64,000 nucleotides of DNA from JBOHDX01 sp050700835 (GCA_050700835.1 JBOHDX010000135.1:1-64000); one strand, 5' to 3'; positions 7,881-17,287 are shown, numbered from the stretch's first letter. Numbers and translations: made by a program. Notes: generated from the letters alone by a model not told the origin.

Positions 7881-8816
7881 ATGAGCTGGACCGTGGCGGA
7901 CATCCCTGACCTCAACGGCAAGGTGGTCCTGGTCACCGGCATCACCGGGGGACTCGGGCGCGAGGTGGCCACCGAGCTGTCGCGCCATGGGGCGACCGTC
8001 CTCGGCAGCGGACGCGATCTCGGGCGCACGACGGAGGCTGCCCGAGCGATCGCAGCCCAGGCGGCCGCGGGCGTCGTGGTGCCGGTGGGTCTCGATCTGG
8101 CCGACCTGTCCGGAGTTCGCAACTGCGCCCGCTGGCTGCTCGGTCGCCACGACCGGATCGACCTGATGATCAACAACGCCGGCGTGATGGCGACACCGGA
8201 GCGCACCACCATCGACGGTTTCGAGCTGCAGATCGAAACGAACTACCTCGGCCACTTCGCGCTGACCGGCCTGCTGTGGCCGGCCCTGACGGCTGCCTCC
8301 GCCCGGGTGGTGTCGGTGTCGTCACTGATGCATCGCACCGTGAAGCGGATCGACCTGCGCACGCTGGAACGCGCGGGCGCCTCACCGGTGCGTGCGTACA
8401 ACAGATGGCGCTCGTACAGCGAGTCGAAGCTCGCGGGCTTGATGTTCGCCCTCGAGCTCGACCGCCGGGTTCTGGCCGGCGGGCTGGACGTCACGTCCGT
8501 GGCGGCTCACCCGGGCTACGCCGCGACCGGGCTCCAGCAGGCCGGCCCGTCGCTGGGGAGTCATCCGTTGGAACGAATAGCCCTGGCCATCGGCAACGTC
8601 ACCGTGGCGCAGTCCGCGAGAGAGGGGGCCCTGCCGTTGCTGATGGCCGCGACGATGCCGGGGCTGGCCGGTGGGTCCTACATCGGTCCCAGCAGCCTTG
8701 GCGAGACGCGCGGAGCGCCGCAGGTCGTGGGGATGTCTGCCGCGGCCCGCGACGAGGCTGCGGCGTCAGACCTGTGGGCCGCCTCCGAGCGGGTCACCGG
8801 CATCTCGTACCCCTGA
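7881..8816 (+). CDS. Short-chain dehydrogenase/reductase (retinol dehydrogenase-like)
   Basis: A 311-residue NAD(P)-dependent oxidoreductase of the classical SDR family, in the long branch that includes retinol dehydrogenases and light-dependent protochlorophyllide reductase-like proteins. The Rossmann motif is VTGITGGLGREVA, the structural NNAG motif is present, the catalytic Ser sits in VSVSSLMH, and Tyr/Lys are in YSESKLAG. Length and the C-terminal extension after the active site fit this branch. It stands alone and converges with paaN. Substrate unknown; the annotation rests on family motifs only. Confidence 0.9.
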   Translation: MSWTVADIPDLNGKVVLVTGITGGLGREVATELSRHGATVLGSGRDLGRTTEAARAIAAQAAAGVVVPVGLDLADLSGVRNCARWLLGRHDRIDLMINNAGVMATPERTTIDGFELQIETNYLGHFALTGLLWPALTAASARVVSVSSLMHRTVKRIDLRTLERAGASPVRAYNRWRSYSESKLAGLMFALELDRRVLAGGLDVTSVAAHPGYAATGLQQAGPSLGSHPLERIALAIGNVTVAQSAREGALPLLMAATMPGLAGGSYIGPSSLGETRGAPQVVGMSAAARDEAAASDLWAASERVTGISYP

Positions 8817-8854
8817 CCGCGAAAGGTCCCGCCCCGCCAACCTGTCAACTGGCC

Positions 8855-10525
8855 TCAGACGTGGCGGCGGGACTGGATGATGCGGAACCGGCTGGCCACA
8901 TAGGCGCCGTCGGTGTACGACGCGTTCGCCGCCGGGTTGGCGCCGGTGCCGTGGAAGTCGCTGAACGCCGCCGACTGGTTCACGAACACCTGACCGGTGA
9001 GGTTCTCGCTCAGCGCGACGCCGGCATCGAGGGCGGCCGCCCGCATCGTGGCGAGCACGTCCTGCGAGGTGGAGTAGACCGATGCCGTCATCGCGCCATG
9101 CTCGAGCACGGTCCGGCGGAACGTCTCGATCGACGACTGCGTCGACGGGGACGCGATGAGGTAGGACACCGGCCCGAAGCACTCGGTCTCGTAGACCTTC
9201 GCGTCGTCCAGCGAGAGGCCGAGCACCAGCGGCGTGCGCACGGTCGCGTCAGGGTACGCCGGGTGCGGCACTGCTCGGGACTCGACGAGCACCCGCCCGC
9301 GGGACGGCGCCGCCTCCAACCGTGACAGCACCGCCGCGCTGACGATGCCGCCCAGCAGCTCGACCGCCTTGGCGTCGTTCCCGAGCAGCTTGTCGAGCGC
9401 GGCGCCGATCCCGTCGGCAACCTCGTCGTAGGACTTGTGGCCGTCCTCGGTGTCGATCCCGTCGGCCGGTACGTACACGTTCTGCGGTGTCGTGCACATC
9501 TGCCCGGTGTAGAGGGCGAACGAGAACGCGAGGTTGAAGCACATGGCGCCGAACGCGTCGGTCGAGTCGACGACGACCGTGTTGACGCCGGACTTCTCGG
9601 CGAACACCACGGCCTGGCGCGCGTTGGCCTCCAACCAGTCGCCGAACGCGTTGGACCCGGTGAAGTCGATGAGGCGCACCTCGGGCCGCAGGGCGAGCAC
9701 CTTCGCCATCCCGTCCGCCGGGTCCTCGGCCGCGAGTGTGACGAGATCGGGGTCGAACCCTGCCTCGGCCAACACCTCCCGGCACACCTGCACCGTGATG
9801 GCCAACGGCAGCACCGCACTCGGGTGCGGCTTGACCACGACCGGGTTGCCGGTGACCAGCGAGGCGAACAACCCCGGCCAGGAGTTCCAGGTCGGGAAGG
9901 TGTTGCAGCCGATCACCAGGGCGACGCCGCGCGGCACGACAGTGAACGTCTTCTCCATTCGCAGTGGCTCGCCGCGACCGGGCTTCTCCCAGACCGCCGC
10001 CGCAGGGTGCCGAGTCATCTCGTCGTAGGCGTACGCGACGGACTCAAGCGCACGATCCAGCGCGTGGGTCCCACCGGCCTGGAACGCCATCACGAAGGCC
10101 TGGCCCGACGTGTGCTGCACCGCGTTGGCAAGCTCGAAGACGCGGGCGTGCAACCGGTGCAGGATCTCGAGGCAGACACCGGCGCGCATATCCGGCCCGG
10201 CATCCCGCCACACCGGCATCCCGGCTCGAGCCGACTCGAAGAGACGATCCACGCCGCTCGGCGTCACCCGCGGGTACGACACGTCGAGGGCGAACCCGAA
10301 CGGCGACCGCTCGGTCGCGACCACGCCGTCTGCACCGGGCACGTCAATCGGGAAGGCCGCGCCACGCAGGGCCTCGAACGCCGCCTTCCCGTCACCGGCT
10401 GCGCCCTCGCCGTAGACCTTCGGACTCGGCGACTCCGGGTATGCCGAGAAGTAGTCCCGCTTGCGAATCGCCGCCAGCGCCTGCTCGAGCGTGTCGCGGT
10501 GCGTGGCGTACAGATCCGTCGGCAT
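8855..10525 (-). CDS. paaN: Phenylacetic acid degradation protein PaaN (aldehyde dehydrogenase type)
   Basis: A 556-residue aldehyde-dehydrogenase-fold protein matching the actinobacterial PaaN that lacks the hydratase half of the PaaZ fusion. It is expected to oxidise the ring-opened semialdehyde in aerobic phenylacetyl-CoA breakdown. Visible features are the NAD-binding stretch (VIGCNTFPTWNSWPGL, NPVVVKPHPS), FTGSNAFGDWLE, and the catalytic Cys in TGQMCTTPQNV. The start is fixed by GGAGG six bases before the ATG at 10525; upstream in-frame ATGs at 10531 and 10549 overlap or precede this site. paaK and paaI are 2 kb away on the other strand, and the ring epoxidase genes (paaABCDE) are not in the window. 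Confidence 0.9.
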   Translation of the reverse strand: MPTDLYATHRDTLEQALAAIRKRDYFSAYPESPSPKVYGEGAAGDGKAAFEALRGAAFPIDVPGADGVVATERSPFGFALDVSYPRVTPSGVDRLFESARAGMPVWRDAGPDMRAGVCLEILHRLHARVFELANAVQHTSGQAFVMAFQAGGTHALDRALESVAYAYDEMTRHPAAAVWEKPGRGEPLRMEKTFTVVPRGVALVIGCNTFPTWNSWPGLFASLVTGNPVVVKPHPSAVLPLAITVQVCREVLAEAGFDPDLVTLAAEDPADGMAKVLALRPEVRLIDFTGSNAFGDWLEANARQAVVFAEKSGVNTVVVDSTDAFGAMCFNLAFSFALYTGQMCTTPQNVYVPADGIDTEDGHKSYDEVADGIGAALDKLLGNDAKAVELLGGIVSAAVLSRLEAAPSRGRVLVESRAVPHPAYPDATVRTPLVLGLSLDDAKVYETECFGPVSYLIASPSTQSSIETFRRTVLEHGAMTASVYSTSQDVLATMRAAALDAGVALSENLTGQVFVNQSAAFSDFHGTGANPAANASYTDGAYVASRFRIIQSRRHV

Positions 10526-10665
10526 CGACATCCTCCTGGAGTTGCGCATCCGGGTGGGGCACCTCGTCAGTCTGTCACGGGTGCGAACCGCGACCGGTCC
10601 ACCGGCATCTCACCTTGCAAGTGACGGCTGCCCGGCCGGACCCAACCCGGCAAGGGGGACCTGAC

Positions 10666-11898
10666 ATGGCCACGCATCGGACGCCGACCGCCCGCGCACG
10701 GGGCCGGAACCGACAACGCCGCGGCTGGATCCCGGTGATCGCGGTGGCAGCGTTGCTCGCCGGTTGCTCGCAGGCGCAGAGCCACTCGCAGCCGATCCTG
10801 CCGTCCCCGACCGGTCCCGACAGCGTCCCCGCCGGGCTGTCCTGCCACGCTCCGGACGTCTCTGCGACCGAGGCGACCCGCGGTTGGTTCCTCGCCGTCG
10901 TCACCACGGGGCACCCGGCGATCTCCGGCGGCCCGTCGACACTGACCAGTACCTCCCTGGCTCTGGTCGACCCGTCCGGCGGACGCCACACCGTCTGCAC
11001 CCTGCGCGGTCGCCAGTCCGTCATGCTGCTCGACTGGTCCCCGGCCGGTCAGCGTGCCCTGCTCGAGATCGCCGGCCGGACCAAGACGGTGACGGTCCTC
11101 GATCTGCGCACCGGCTCCGGCCGGACCCTGCACCTCCCGTCGTGGACCGACCAGGTCGGATTCGAGGGTCCGCGGGGCCGGGCCGTTCTGTACGGCACCG
11201 CACCGCACCGCACCCACGGGACGTCGCACTCCGGAGCGCTGCAGCGGCTTGACCTGCGTACAGGACACACAACGACGCTGGAGACCAGCGAGCCGGGCGC
11301 CTGGCTGACGGGCCCGAGCGGTGAGCAGGTCGTGACCAGCGCCCAGGAGTACGGGACGCGCCGCCACCAGGACATGCGCGTTGTTACCGACGACGGCGAC
11401 TTGGTGCGCGCGATTCCGTCCACCGCCGGCTGCACGCCGGTCCGCTGGTGGAACCGTCGCACCATTCTGGCCACCTGCGCCGGATACAGCCTGTTGTGGC
11501 TGTTCGCGTCCGACGGCTCGCATGCGACGCCACTGACGACGAGCCGAGCCAACGGGCCAGACCTCGGCGACACGGACGCGCGTCGCGTGAGCAGCGGGCT
11601 CTTCACCCAGTCCCTCGGTCCGTGCGGCGTCGTCTTCGTGGCCATGCGGGACGCGCACGGTCGGGCCTACCGGGTGGACGTCCCTCACACGATCGGCAAC
11701 ATCATGCTGCTCGGGGCGACCCGTCATCGGCTCGTCCTGCAGGTCACCAGCTCCTGCGACGGCGGTCCGAACCGGTCGGAACTTGTCCGGTTCAACCCGG
11801 TCACCAAGAACGAGCAGGTCATCTCGCAGCTGCCCGCCAGGATGGGCTACCAGGGCGTGCTGCCGTACGGCGAGGTGCGAGCGGCTCGGCTCTACTGA
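10666..11898 (+). CDS. Secreted lipoprotein with beta-propeller-like repeats
   Basis: A 410-residue protein exported and lipid-anchored. A basic N-terminus (RARGRNRQRRG) and hydrophobic stretch end in the lipobox LLAGC at about residue 34, followed by a Ser/Pro linker. The mature part has repeated segments such as LLDWSPAGQRALLEI, TVLDLRTGSGRTL and LQRLDLRTGHTTTLE, resembling WD40/TolB-type propeller blades. Four or more cysteines suggest extracytoplasmic disulphides. Start ATG 10666 follows AAGGGGGAC. It sits between phenylacetate genes but nothing ties it to that pathway. Function unknown. Confidence 0.82.
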   Translation: MATHRTPTARARGRNRQRRGWIPVIAVAALLAGCSQAQSHSQPILPSPTGPDSVPAGLSCHAPDVSATEATRGWFLAVVTTGHPAISGGPSTLTSTSLALVDPSGGRHTVCTLRGRQSVMLLDWSPAGQRALLEIAGRTKTVTVLDLRTGSGRTLHLPSWTDQVGFEGPRGRAVLYGTAPHRTHGTSHSGALQRLDLRTGHTTTLETSEPGAWLTGPSGEQVVTSAQEYGTRRHQDMRVVTDDGDLVRAIPSTAGCTPVRWWNRRTILATCAGYSLLWLFASDGSHATPLTTSRANGPDLGDTDARRVSSGLFTQSLGPCGVVFVAMRDAHGRAYRVDVPHTIGNIMLLGATRHRLVLQVTSSCDGGPNRSELVRFNPVTKNEQVISQLPARMGYQGVLPYGEVRAARLY

Positions 11899-11964
11899 AT
11901 CCACTGAGTCGACCCACTGCGCGGACCGGCAGCTGTGCGCTGGATCCATGTGCCACGATGGCGC

Positions 11965-12456
11965 GTGCTGATCCGGACGTACCAGTCGAGTGACGCGGCT
12001 GACTTCCTGGCGCTCAACCAGTCGAACCTCGACGGGCTCGGCCCGCTGGACCACGAACGTCTGGCGTGGCTGGTCGGCATGTCCGAGCAATGCCTGGTCG
12101 CCGACGTCGACGGGACGTTCGCCGGGTTCGTCCTGACGATCGCGCCGGGGACTGCCTATGACTCGATCAACTACCGCTGGTACGCCGAGCACGGCCACCA
12201 CGCGATGCTCTACCTCGACCGGGTCGCGGTCGACCCGGCGTACCGCCGGAGGGGTATCGCCAGCGCGTTGTACGACCGGGCCGAGGCACAGGCCCGCGAC
12301 TTCGGCGGCATAGCGCTGGAGGTGTACATCGAACCACCGAACGAGTCGTCGCTGGCGTTCCACGCCGCCCGTGGCTACACCGAGGTCGGACGACTGACTC
12401 AGTCCGACGGCAAGACCTGCGTGATGCTGGTCAAGTCGCTGACCGACTCCGACTGA
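11965..12456 (+). CDS. GNAT family N-acetyltransferase
   Basis: A 163-residue acetyl-CoA-dependent acyltransferase. The GNAT core is clear: motif A is LYLDRVAVDPAYRRRGIASALYDRAE (pyrophosphate loop RRRGIA), then the beta-5/alpha-4 part ALEVYIEPPNESSLAFHAARGYTEVGR. The frame is open to an ATG at 11935; I take GTG 11965 because the protein then begins VLIRTYQSSDAADF, the usual first GNAT strand. It is 35 bp before paaK on the same strand, so possibly cotranscribed. Acceptor substrate unknown. Confidence 0.85.
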   Translation: MLIRTYQSSDAADFLALNQSNLDGLGPLDHERLAWLVGMSEQCLVADVDGTFAGFVLTIAPGTAYDSINYRWYAEHGHHAMLYLDRVAVDPAYRRRGIASALYDRAEAQARDFGGIALEVYIEPPNESSLAFHAARGYTEVGRLTQSDGKTCVMLVKSLTDSD

Positions 12457-12491
12457 CCGACCCGCCCGGGTCACCGGAGTAGGTTGCGCGC

Positions 12492-13793
12492 ATGTCCGCG
12501 GATCCCGACGACCCTACGGACCCTCAAGGTCCCGATCCGGAACGCCTTGCCCAGCTCCAGAACCAGCGGCTGCACTGGACGCTCCAGCATGCCTACGACA
12601 ACGTGCCGCACTACCGCTCCGCCTTCGATGCGGCCGGCTTCGCACCCGCCGACCTGAGCAGCCCGGCGGACCTCGCTCGCCTTCCGTTCACCGCGAAGGC
12701 GGACCTGCGCGACAACTATCCGTTCGGGATGTTCGCCGTGCCGCGAGAGCGGGTGTCGAGGGTGCACGCCTCGTCGGGTACGACCGGGAAGCCCACGGTG
12801 GTGGGCTACACCGCCGAGGACATCCGGATCTGGTCGGACCTGATGGCGAGGTCGATCCGCGCCGCCGGGGGTCGTCCCGGCGACATCGTGCACGTGGCCT
12901 ACGGATACGGCCTGTTCACGGGTGGTCTCGGTGCGCACTACGGCGCGGAGCGCCTCGGCTGCACCGTGGTGCCGGTGTCCGGGGGCATGACCGAGCGCCA
13001 GGTGCAGCTGATCCAGGACTTCAAGCCACGCATCATCATGGTCACCCCGTCGTACTTCCTGGCGATCGTGGACGAGATGGAGCGGCAAGGCATCGACCCA
13101 TCGGCGACGTCGTTGGAGATCGGCATCTTCGGAGCCGAGCCGTGGACCGAACAGATGCGCGCCGACGTCCAGCGGCACACTGGCATCACGGCGGTCGACA
13201 TCTACGGCCTGTCCGAGGTGATGGGCCCCGGCGTCGCGCAGGAGGCGGGGACGACCCAGGACGGCCTGCACATCTGGGAGGACCACTTCTATCCCGAGGT
13301 CGTCGACCCGGTCACCGGCGATGTGCTGCCGGACGGCGAGGAGGGCGAGCTCGTGTTCACCTCGCTGACCAAGCAGGCGATGCCGGTGATCCGCTACCGC
13401 ACCCGTGACCTGACCACGCTCGAGCCGGGGTCGGCGTTTCCCAGCTTTCGCCGCATGCGCAAGATCACCGGACGCACCGACGACATGATGATCGTGCGCG
13501 GCGTCAACGTGTTCCCGACTCAGATCGAGGAGCACATTCTGGGCATCGAGGGGCTCGCGCCGCACTACCTGTGCGTGCTCACCCGGCCGGGCCGGATGGA
13601 CGAGCTGACCGTGCGCGTTGAAGCGCTCGAAGGCGTCGAGCCGGACCGTCGCGACGACCTCGGCCGTCGACTGTCCAGCCGGGTCAAGGACACCGTCGGC
13701 GTGACCGTCGACGTCGAGGTGGTCGCGCCGTACGCCCTCGAACGCTCACTGGGCAAGGCGAAACGCATCGAGGACCGGCGGGGTTCACGTTGA
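12492..13793 (+). CDS. paaK: Phenylacetate-CoA ligase
   Basis: A 433-residue adenylate-forming enzyme that activates phenylacetate to phenylacetyl-CoA, the entry step of the pathway. Visible motifs are HASSGTTGKPTVVGYT (the AMP-binding loop), the family-typical YGYGLFTGGLGAHYGAERLG, IYGLSEVMGPGVA, and RGVNVFPTQIEE in the C-terminal lid; KAKRIEDRR near the end carries the lid lysine region. Length agrees with PaaK (430-440). It overlaps paaI by 4 bp, implying coupled translation. paaN lies on the opposite strand 2 kb upstream. Confidence 0.95.
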   Translation: MSADPDDPTDPQGPDPERLAQLQNQRLHWTLQHAYDNVPHYRSAFDAAGFAPADLSSPADLARLPFTAKADLRDNYPFGMFAVPRERVSRVHASSGTTGKPTVVGYTAEDIRIWSDLMARSIRAAGGRPGDIVHVAYGYGLFTGGLGAHYGAERLGCTVVPVSGGMTERQVQLIQDFKPRIIMVTPSYFLAIVDEMERQGIDPSATSLEIGIFGAEPWTEQMRADVQRHTGITAVDIYGLSEVMGPGVAQEAGTTQDGLHIWEDHFYPEVVDPVTGDVLPDGEEGELVFTSLTKQAMPVIRYRTRDLTTLEPGSAFPSFRRMRKITGRTDDMMIVRGVNVFPTQIEEHILGIEGLAPHYLCVLTRPGRMDELTVRVEALEGVEPDRRDDLGRRLSSRVKDTVGVTVDVEVVAPYALERSLGKAKRIEDRRGSR

Positions 13794-14221
13794 GCGCCGC
13801 CCGCGACCCGGCTGCGCTCGCCCGCCGCTGCGCGGACCTGATGTGGGCCGACGACCAGGCCAGCCAGTCCCTGGGCATGAGCCTCGACGACGTGGCCCCC
13901 GGCAGGGCTGCGCTGTCGATGACCGTCCGACCCGACATGGTGAACGGGCACGGCATCGGTCACGGCGGCTTCACCTTCGCGTTGGCCGACTCGGCGTTCG
14001 CGTTCGCGTGCAACTCGCACGGGCCGCGGGCCGTGGCGTTCCACTGCTCGATCAGCTACCTAGGGCCGAGCAGGCTGGGTGACGTGCTCGTCGCCCAGGC
14101 AGTCGAGCGGCACCTGTCCGGACGCACCGGCGTCTATGACATCACGGTCAGCTGTGAGGAGACCGTGGTCGCGGAGTTCCGCGGCACGTCGCGCACGGTC
14201 GGCGGCTCGTGGCTGGACTGA
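13790..14221 (+). CDS. paaI: Hydroxyphenylacetyl-CoA thioesterase PaaI
   Basis: A 143-residue hotdog-fold thioesterase. MVNGHGIGHGGFTFALADSAFAFACNS is the PaaI active-site helix and loop, with the HGG turn and catalytic Asp in LADSAF. In the phenylacetate pathway PaaI hydrolyses dead-end hydroxylated CoA esters and so rescues CoA. The start is the TTG at 13790 inside TTGA, overlapping the paaK stop; the next downstream candidates would truncate the first helix. A paaK-paaI pair without the epoxidase genes suggests the rest of the pathway lies elsewhere. Confidence 0.93.
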   Translation: MSAARDPAALARRCADLMWADDQASQSLGMSLDDVAPGRAALSMTVRPDMVNGHGIGHGGFTFALADSAFAFACNSHGPRAVAFHCSISYLGPSRLGDVLVAQAVERHLSGRTGVYDITVSCEETVVAEFRGTSRTVGGSWLD

Positions 14222-14320
14222 CGGCGCGGGGAACGCCGCAAGGCCGGCGACCTCGCCAGTTCGGCGCGCTTGTCGGCTAGGTTCGGCATCGCACGGGCGA
14301 GGGATCTCCAGGAGGTGGGC

Positions 14321-15763
14321 GTGCGTACCCAGTTGATCGCGGCCGCAACAGCCGCAGCGCTGCTGACGCCGCTGGGCAGCGCCGAGGCCGTCGTGGCCGG
14401 ACCAGGCGGCAGCGTCGGGCTCGACCAGCGGGGTCCGCGCGCGTACCCGCACGCGATCTCGCACCCGCGGCGCGATCCCTACTATCCGGCCGAGGGCAGC
14501 CCGTCTATCGACACCCTGCACTACGGCCTCTCGTTGACCTGGCTCCGCGGTGCCCGCGTCCTGCGAGGTGTCGAGTCGATCCGTTTCCGCGTCCCTCACG
14601 ACGAGTCACGACTGCGCCTCGACCTCGGTCGGCCGCTTGCGGTGTCGTCGGCGACCCTGGACGGTCGGCACGTCACCACCCGCCACATCGGCAGCCACCT
14701 GTTCGTCCGTCCCGGCCGGCTGCACCGCGACCAGCGGCACACGCTGCGGATCGTCTACGCAGGCACGCCGAGGCCGATCAAGGCTCCGGTGAGTCGCGGC
14801 GACTTCTCCACCACCGGCTGGACCACGTTGCCCGACGGCCAGACGTGGACCATGCAGGAGCCGTTCGGCGCACTCACCTGGTATCCGGTGAACGACCACC
14901 CGTCGGACAAGGCCTACTACGACGTCCGCGTCTCCGCGCCGCACAGCTGGGTGGGGGTCTTCAACGGCCAGATGACGAAGCGGTTCGTCCGCAACGGGCG
15001 CACAGTGACTCGCTGGCATCTCGGCTCTCCGGCGGCCAGCTACCTGACCACGATGGCGATCGGTCCTTACCGCGAGTACCACCAGGTCGGTCCGCACGGG
15101 TTGCCGCTGACGTACTGGGTCCGGCCGGTCGATCGCCGCGCACTTCAGGTGCTCCGGCAAAGCCCCACGATGCTCCGGTGGTTGGAGGCGCATCTGGGGC
15201 GCTACCCGTTCGACCGCGCCGGCGCGGTGGTGATGCCCAGCGACTCGGCGATGGAGACCCAGACGTTGGTGAGCATGGGCAACAGCCTGGTCCGCTATCC
15301 CACCCTGTTCCGTTCCGACCTCCTGCACGAGTACTCGCACGCGTGGTACGGCGACACCGTCACCCCCGACAACTGGCCCGACCTGTGGATGAACGAGTCG
15401 TTCGCGATGTACATCCAGCTCGTGTGGGAGATCGACCAGGGCTGGATGACCCGTGCCCGCATGCGCAGTGATCTCAACCAGCAGGACCAGGTGCTGCGCA
15501 ACATGTACGGGCCGCCCGGCGCCTACTACCGGCACGACTTCGCCTCGGGCAACGTCTACTACTGCGGCGCCCGGATGCTCGACCGGCTGCGTACCAAGCT
15601 CGGACCCGCGGTGTTCGCCCGGCTGCTGCGTCAGTGGCCGCAGACGCACCGGTTCAGCAACGGCGACCGGTCGGAGTGGATCGACTGGCTCAACCAGCAG
15701 ACCGGTCGGCATCTGCGACCGTTCGTCCACCGGTGGCTGACGTTGCAGAGGTCACCGAGATAG
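14321..15763 (+). CDS. Secreted M1 family (gluzincin) metallopeptidase
   Basis: A 480-residue exported peptidase. The first about 23 residues (basic start, hydrophobic core LIAAATAAALLTPLG, then SAEA) form a Sec signal peptide. The zinc site is HEYSH (His336, Glu337, His340) with the third ligand Glu359 in WMNESFA, exactly 18 residues on, as in M1 aminopeptidases. The N-terminal part is the M1 saddle domain (LRLDLGRPLAVSSATLDG). GGAGG five bases before the GTG at 14321 fixes the start; an earlier in-frame GTG at 14315 overlaps it. It lacks the long C-terminal helical domain of full-size M1 enzymes. Confidence 0.88.
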   Translation: MRTQLIAAATAAALLTPLGSAEAVVAGPGGSVGLDQRGPRAYPHAISHPRRDPYYPAEGSPSIDTLHYGLSLTWLRGARVLRGVESIRFRVPHDESRLRLDLGRPLAVSSATLDGRHVTTRHIGSHLFVRPGRLHRDQRHTLRIVYAGTPRPIKAPVSRGDFSTTGWTTLPDGQTWTMQEPFGALTWYPVNDHPSDKAYYDVRVSAPHSWVGVFNGQMTKRFVRNGRTVTRWHLGSPAASYLTTMAIGPYREYHQVGPHGLPLTYWVRPVDRRALQVLRQSPTMLRWLEAHLGRYPFDRAGAVVMPSDSAMETQTLVSMGNSLVRYPTLFRSDLLHEYSHAWYGDTVTPDNWPDLWMNESFAMYIQLVWEIDQGWMTRARMRSDLNQQDQVLRNMYGPPGAYYRHDFASGNVYYCGARMLDRLRTKLGPAVFARLLRQWPQTHRFSNGDRSEWIDWLNQQTGRHLRPFVHRWLTLQRSPR

Positions 15764-15783
15764 GCGCCGAAACCCGCGGACCG

Positions 15784-15849
15784 CCGGGCCGAAAGCCGCG
15801 GATCGCCGGGCCAGAAGCCGCGGATCGCCGGGCCAGAAGCCGCGGATCA
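15784..15849. repeat. 22-bp tandem repeat, three copies, at the end of bkdC
   Basis: Three consecutive 22-bp units (CCGGGCCAGAAGCCGCGGATCG and variants) occupy 15784-15805, 15806-15827 and 15828-15849, preceded by a worn fragment at about 15770. The last unit runs into the stop codon of the minus-strand E2 gene (15847-15849). They fill the gap between two convergent genes, where a terminator would be expected. Confidence 0.85.
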
Positions 15850-17277
15850 GTAGAGGAGGGCTTGGGCTGGGTCCTGCAGCAGGGCGGCCACGTCGGCGAG
15901 GAAGCGAGACCCTTGCTCGCCGTCGACGACGCGGTGGTCGAACGACACCGCCAGCGTGGTGACCCAGCGCGGCACGACCTCTTCGTCGACCACCCAGGGA
16001 CGCCGGCCGATCGCGCCGAACGCCAGGATGCCGGTCTCGCCGGGATTCAGGATCGGGGTGCCGGCGTCAACGCCGAAGACGCCGACGTTGGTGATGGTGA
16101 ACGTCCCACCCGACATCTGCGCCGGCTGCGTCTTGCCCTCACGGGCGGTGGCGACCAGGCCGGTGAGGGCATCGGCCAGCTCCCGCATCGTCATCGAGTG
16201 GGCGTTCTTGATGTTGGGCACCACGAGACCGCGCGGCGTCGCCGCCGCGATGCCGAGGTTGACGTAGTGCTTGAGCACGATCTCCTGGGCGGCGTCGTCC
16301 CAGGTCGCGTTCACCTCGGGGGTACGCCGGGCGGCCAGACAGACCGCCTTGGCGACCACCAGCAGCGGCGACAGCCGGGCGTCACGGAACTCGCGATGCG
16401 TCTTGAGCCGCTCGACGAGCTGCACCGTCCGGGTGACGTCGATGGTGATCCACTCGGTGACGTGGGGTGCGGTGAACGCCGACGACACCATCGCCTGGGC
16501 GGTCATCTTGCGGACACCCTTGACCGGGATGCGGGTCTCACCACCCACAGGAACCGCGGTCGGAGTCACGACGGTCGACAGGCCTCCGGCATGGGCCTCG
16601 ACGTCCGCCCGGGTGACGACGCCGTCGGGACCACTGGCGGTGACCTGACGTAGGTCGACACCGAGGTCCTTGGCGAGCTTGCGCACGGGGGGTTTCGCCA
16701 GCGCACGCACCGATCCGTTGCTGACCGACGCCGGCTCACCGGTCACCACCGGGGCCGGCTCCGCCTCCTCGACCGGCAGCGTTGGACCAGGCTCCTCGGA
16801 GGTGGCGAACGCCTGCTGAAGATCCGCACGCGCCACCGCCTCACCGGTGCCGCCCGCCTTGCGAGGACGTCGCTTGGCCTCGGTGGTCCGCGGGCCGTAG
16901 CCCACGAGGGTCGGGGTCCGGCCGCCCGGTGCGGGGCCACCGACCAGGCCGGGCTCGACGGCCGCGTCGTCGGGTGGCGAGGGTACCAGGTCGTCCGCCG
17001 GCGGCGCAGCGGTCGGCGCGGACACGGGGGCGCCCTCGGCGCCGACCGAGATGATCGGGGTGCCGACCGCCACCGTCTCGCCCTCCGCGACCATCAGCGC
17101 GGTGACGGTACCGGCGTAGGGGCTCGGCAGCTCGACGAGCGACTTCGCGGTCTCGATCTCGACGATGATGTCGTTGACCTTGATCGTGTCACCGGGCTTG
17201 ACCCGCCACGACACGATCTCGGCCTCGGTGAGGCCCTCGCCGACGTCTGGGAGCTTGAACTGCTTCGCGTCACTCAT
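15847..17277 (-). CDS. bkdC: Branched-chain 2-oxoacid dehydrogenase E2 (lipoamide acyltransferase)
   Basis: A 476-residue E2 core. The lipoyl domain (residues 1-80) carries Lys45 in EIETAKSLVELPSPYAG. An Ala/Pro linker leads to the peripheral-subunit-binding domain (VRALAKPPVRKLAKDLGVD... GVVTRADVEA) and the catalytic acyltransferase domain, with the active site SFDHRVVDGEQG (HxxxDG). It transfers the acyl group from E1 to CoA. A single lipoyl domain and the preceding E1 alpha/beta genes favour the branched-chain complex over pyruvate dehydrogenase. The gene follows E1 beta after 10 bp. E3 is not encoded nearby and is presumably shared. Confidence 0.93.
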   Translation of the reverse strand: MSDAKQFKLPDVGEGLTEAEIVSWRVKPGDTIKVNDIIVEIETAKSLVELPSPYAGTVTALMVAEGETVAVGTPIISVGAEGAPVSAPTAAPPADDLVPSPPDDAAVEPGLVGGPAPGGRTPTLVGYGPRTTEAKRRPRKAGGTGEAVARADLQQAFATSEEPGPTLPVEEAEPAPVVTGEPASVSNGSVRALAKPPVRKLAKDLGVDLRQVTASGPDGVVTRADVEAHAGGLSTVVTPTAVPVGGETRIPVKGVRKMTAQAMVSSAFTAPHVTEWITIDVTRTVQLVERLKTHREFRDARLSPLLVVAKAVCLAARRTPEVNATWDDAAQEIVLKHYVNLGIAAATPRGLVVPNIKNAHSMTMRELADALTGLVATAREGKTQPAQMSGGTFTITNVGVFGVDAGTPILNPGETGILAFGAIGRRPWVVDEEVVPRWVTTLAVSFDHRVVDGEQGSRFLADVAALLQDPAQALLY

Positions 17278-17287
17278 CAGTTGCCTC

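Noticed and set aside
10600..10630. Palindrome TCACCTTGCAAGTGA before the lipoprotein gene
   Set aside because: Only the 8-bp core CTTGCAAG is symmetrical; the arms are mismatched and there is no regulator nearby.
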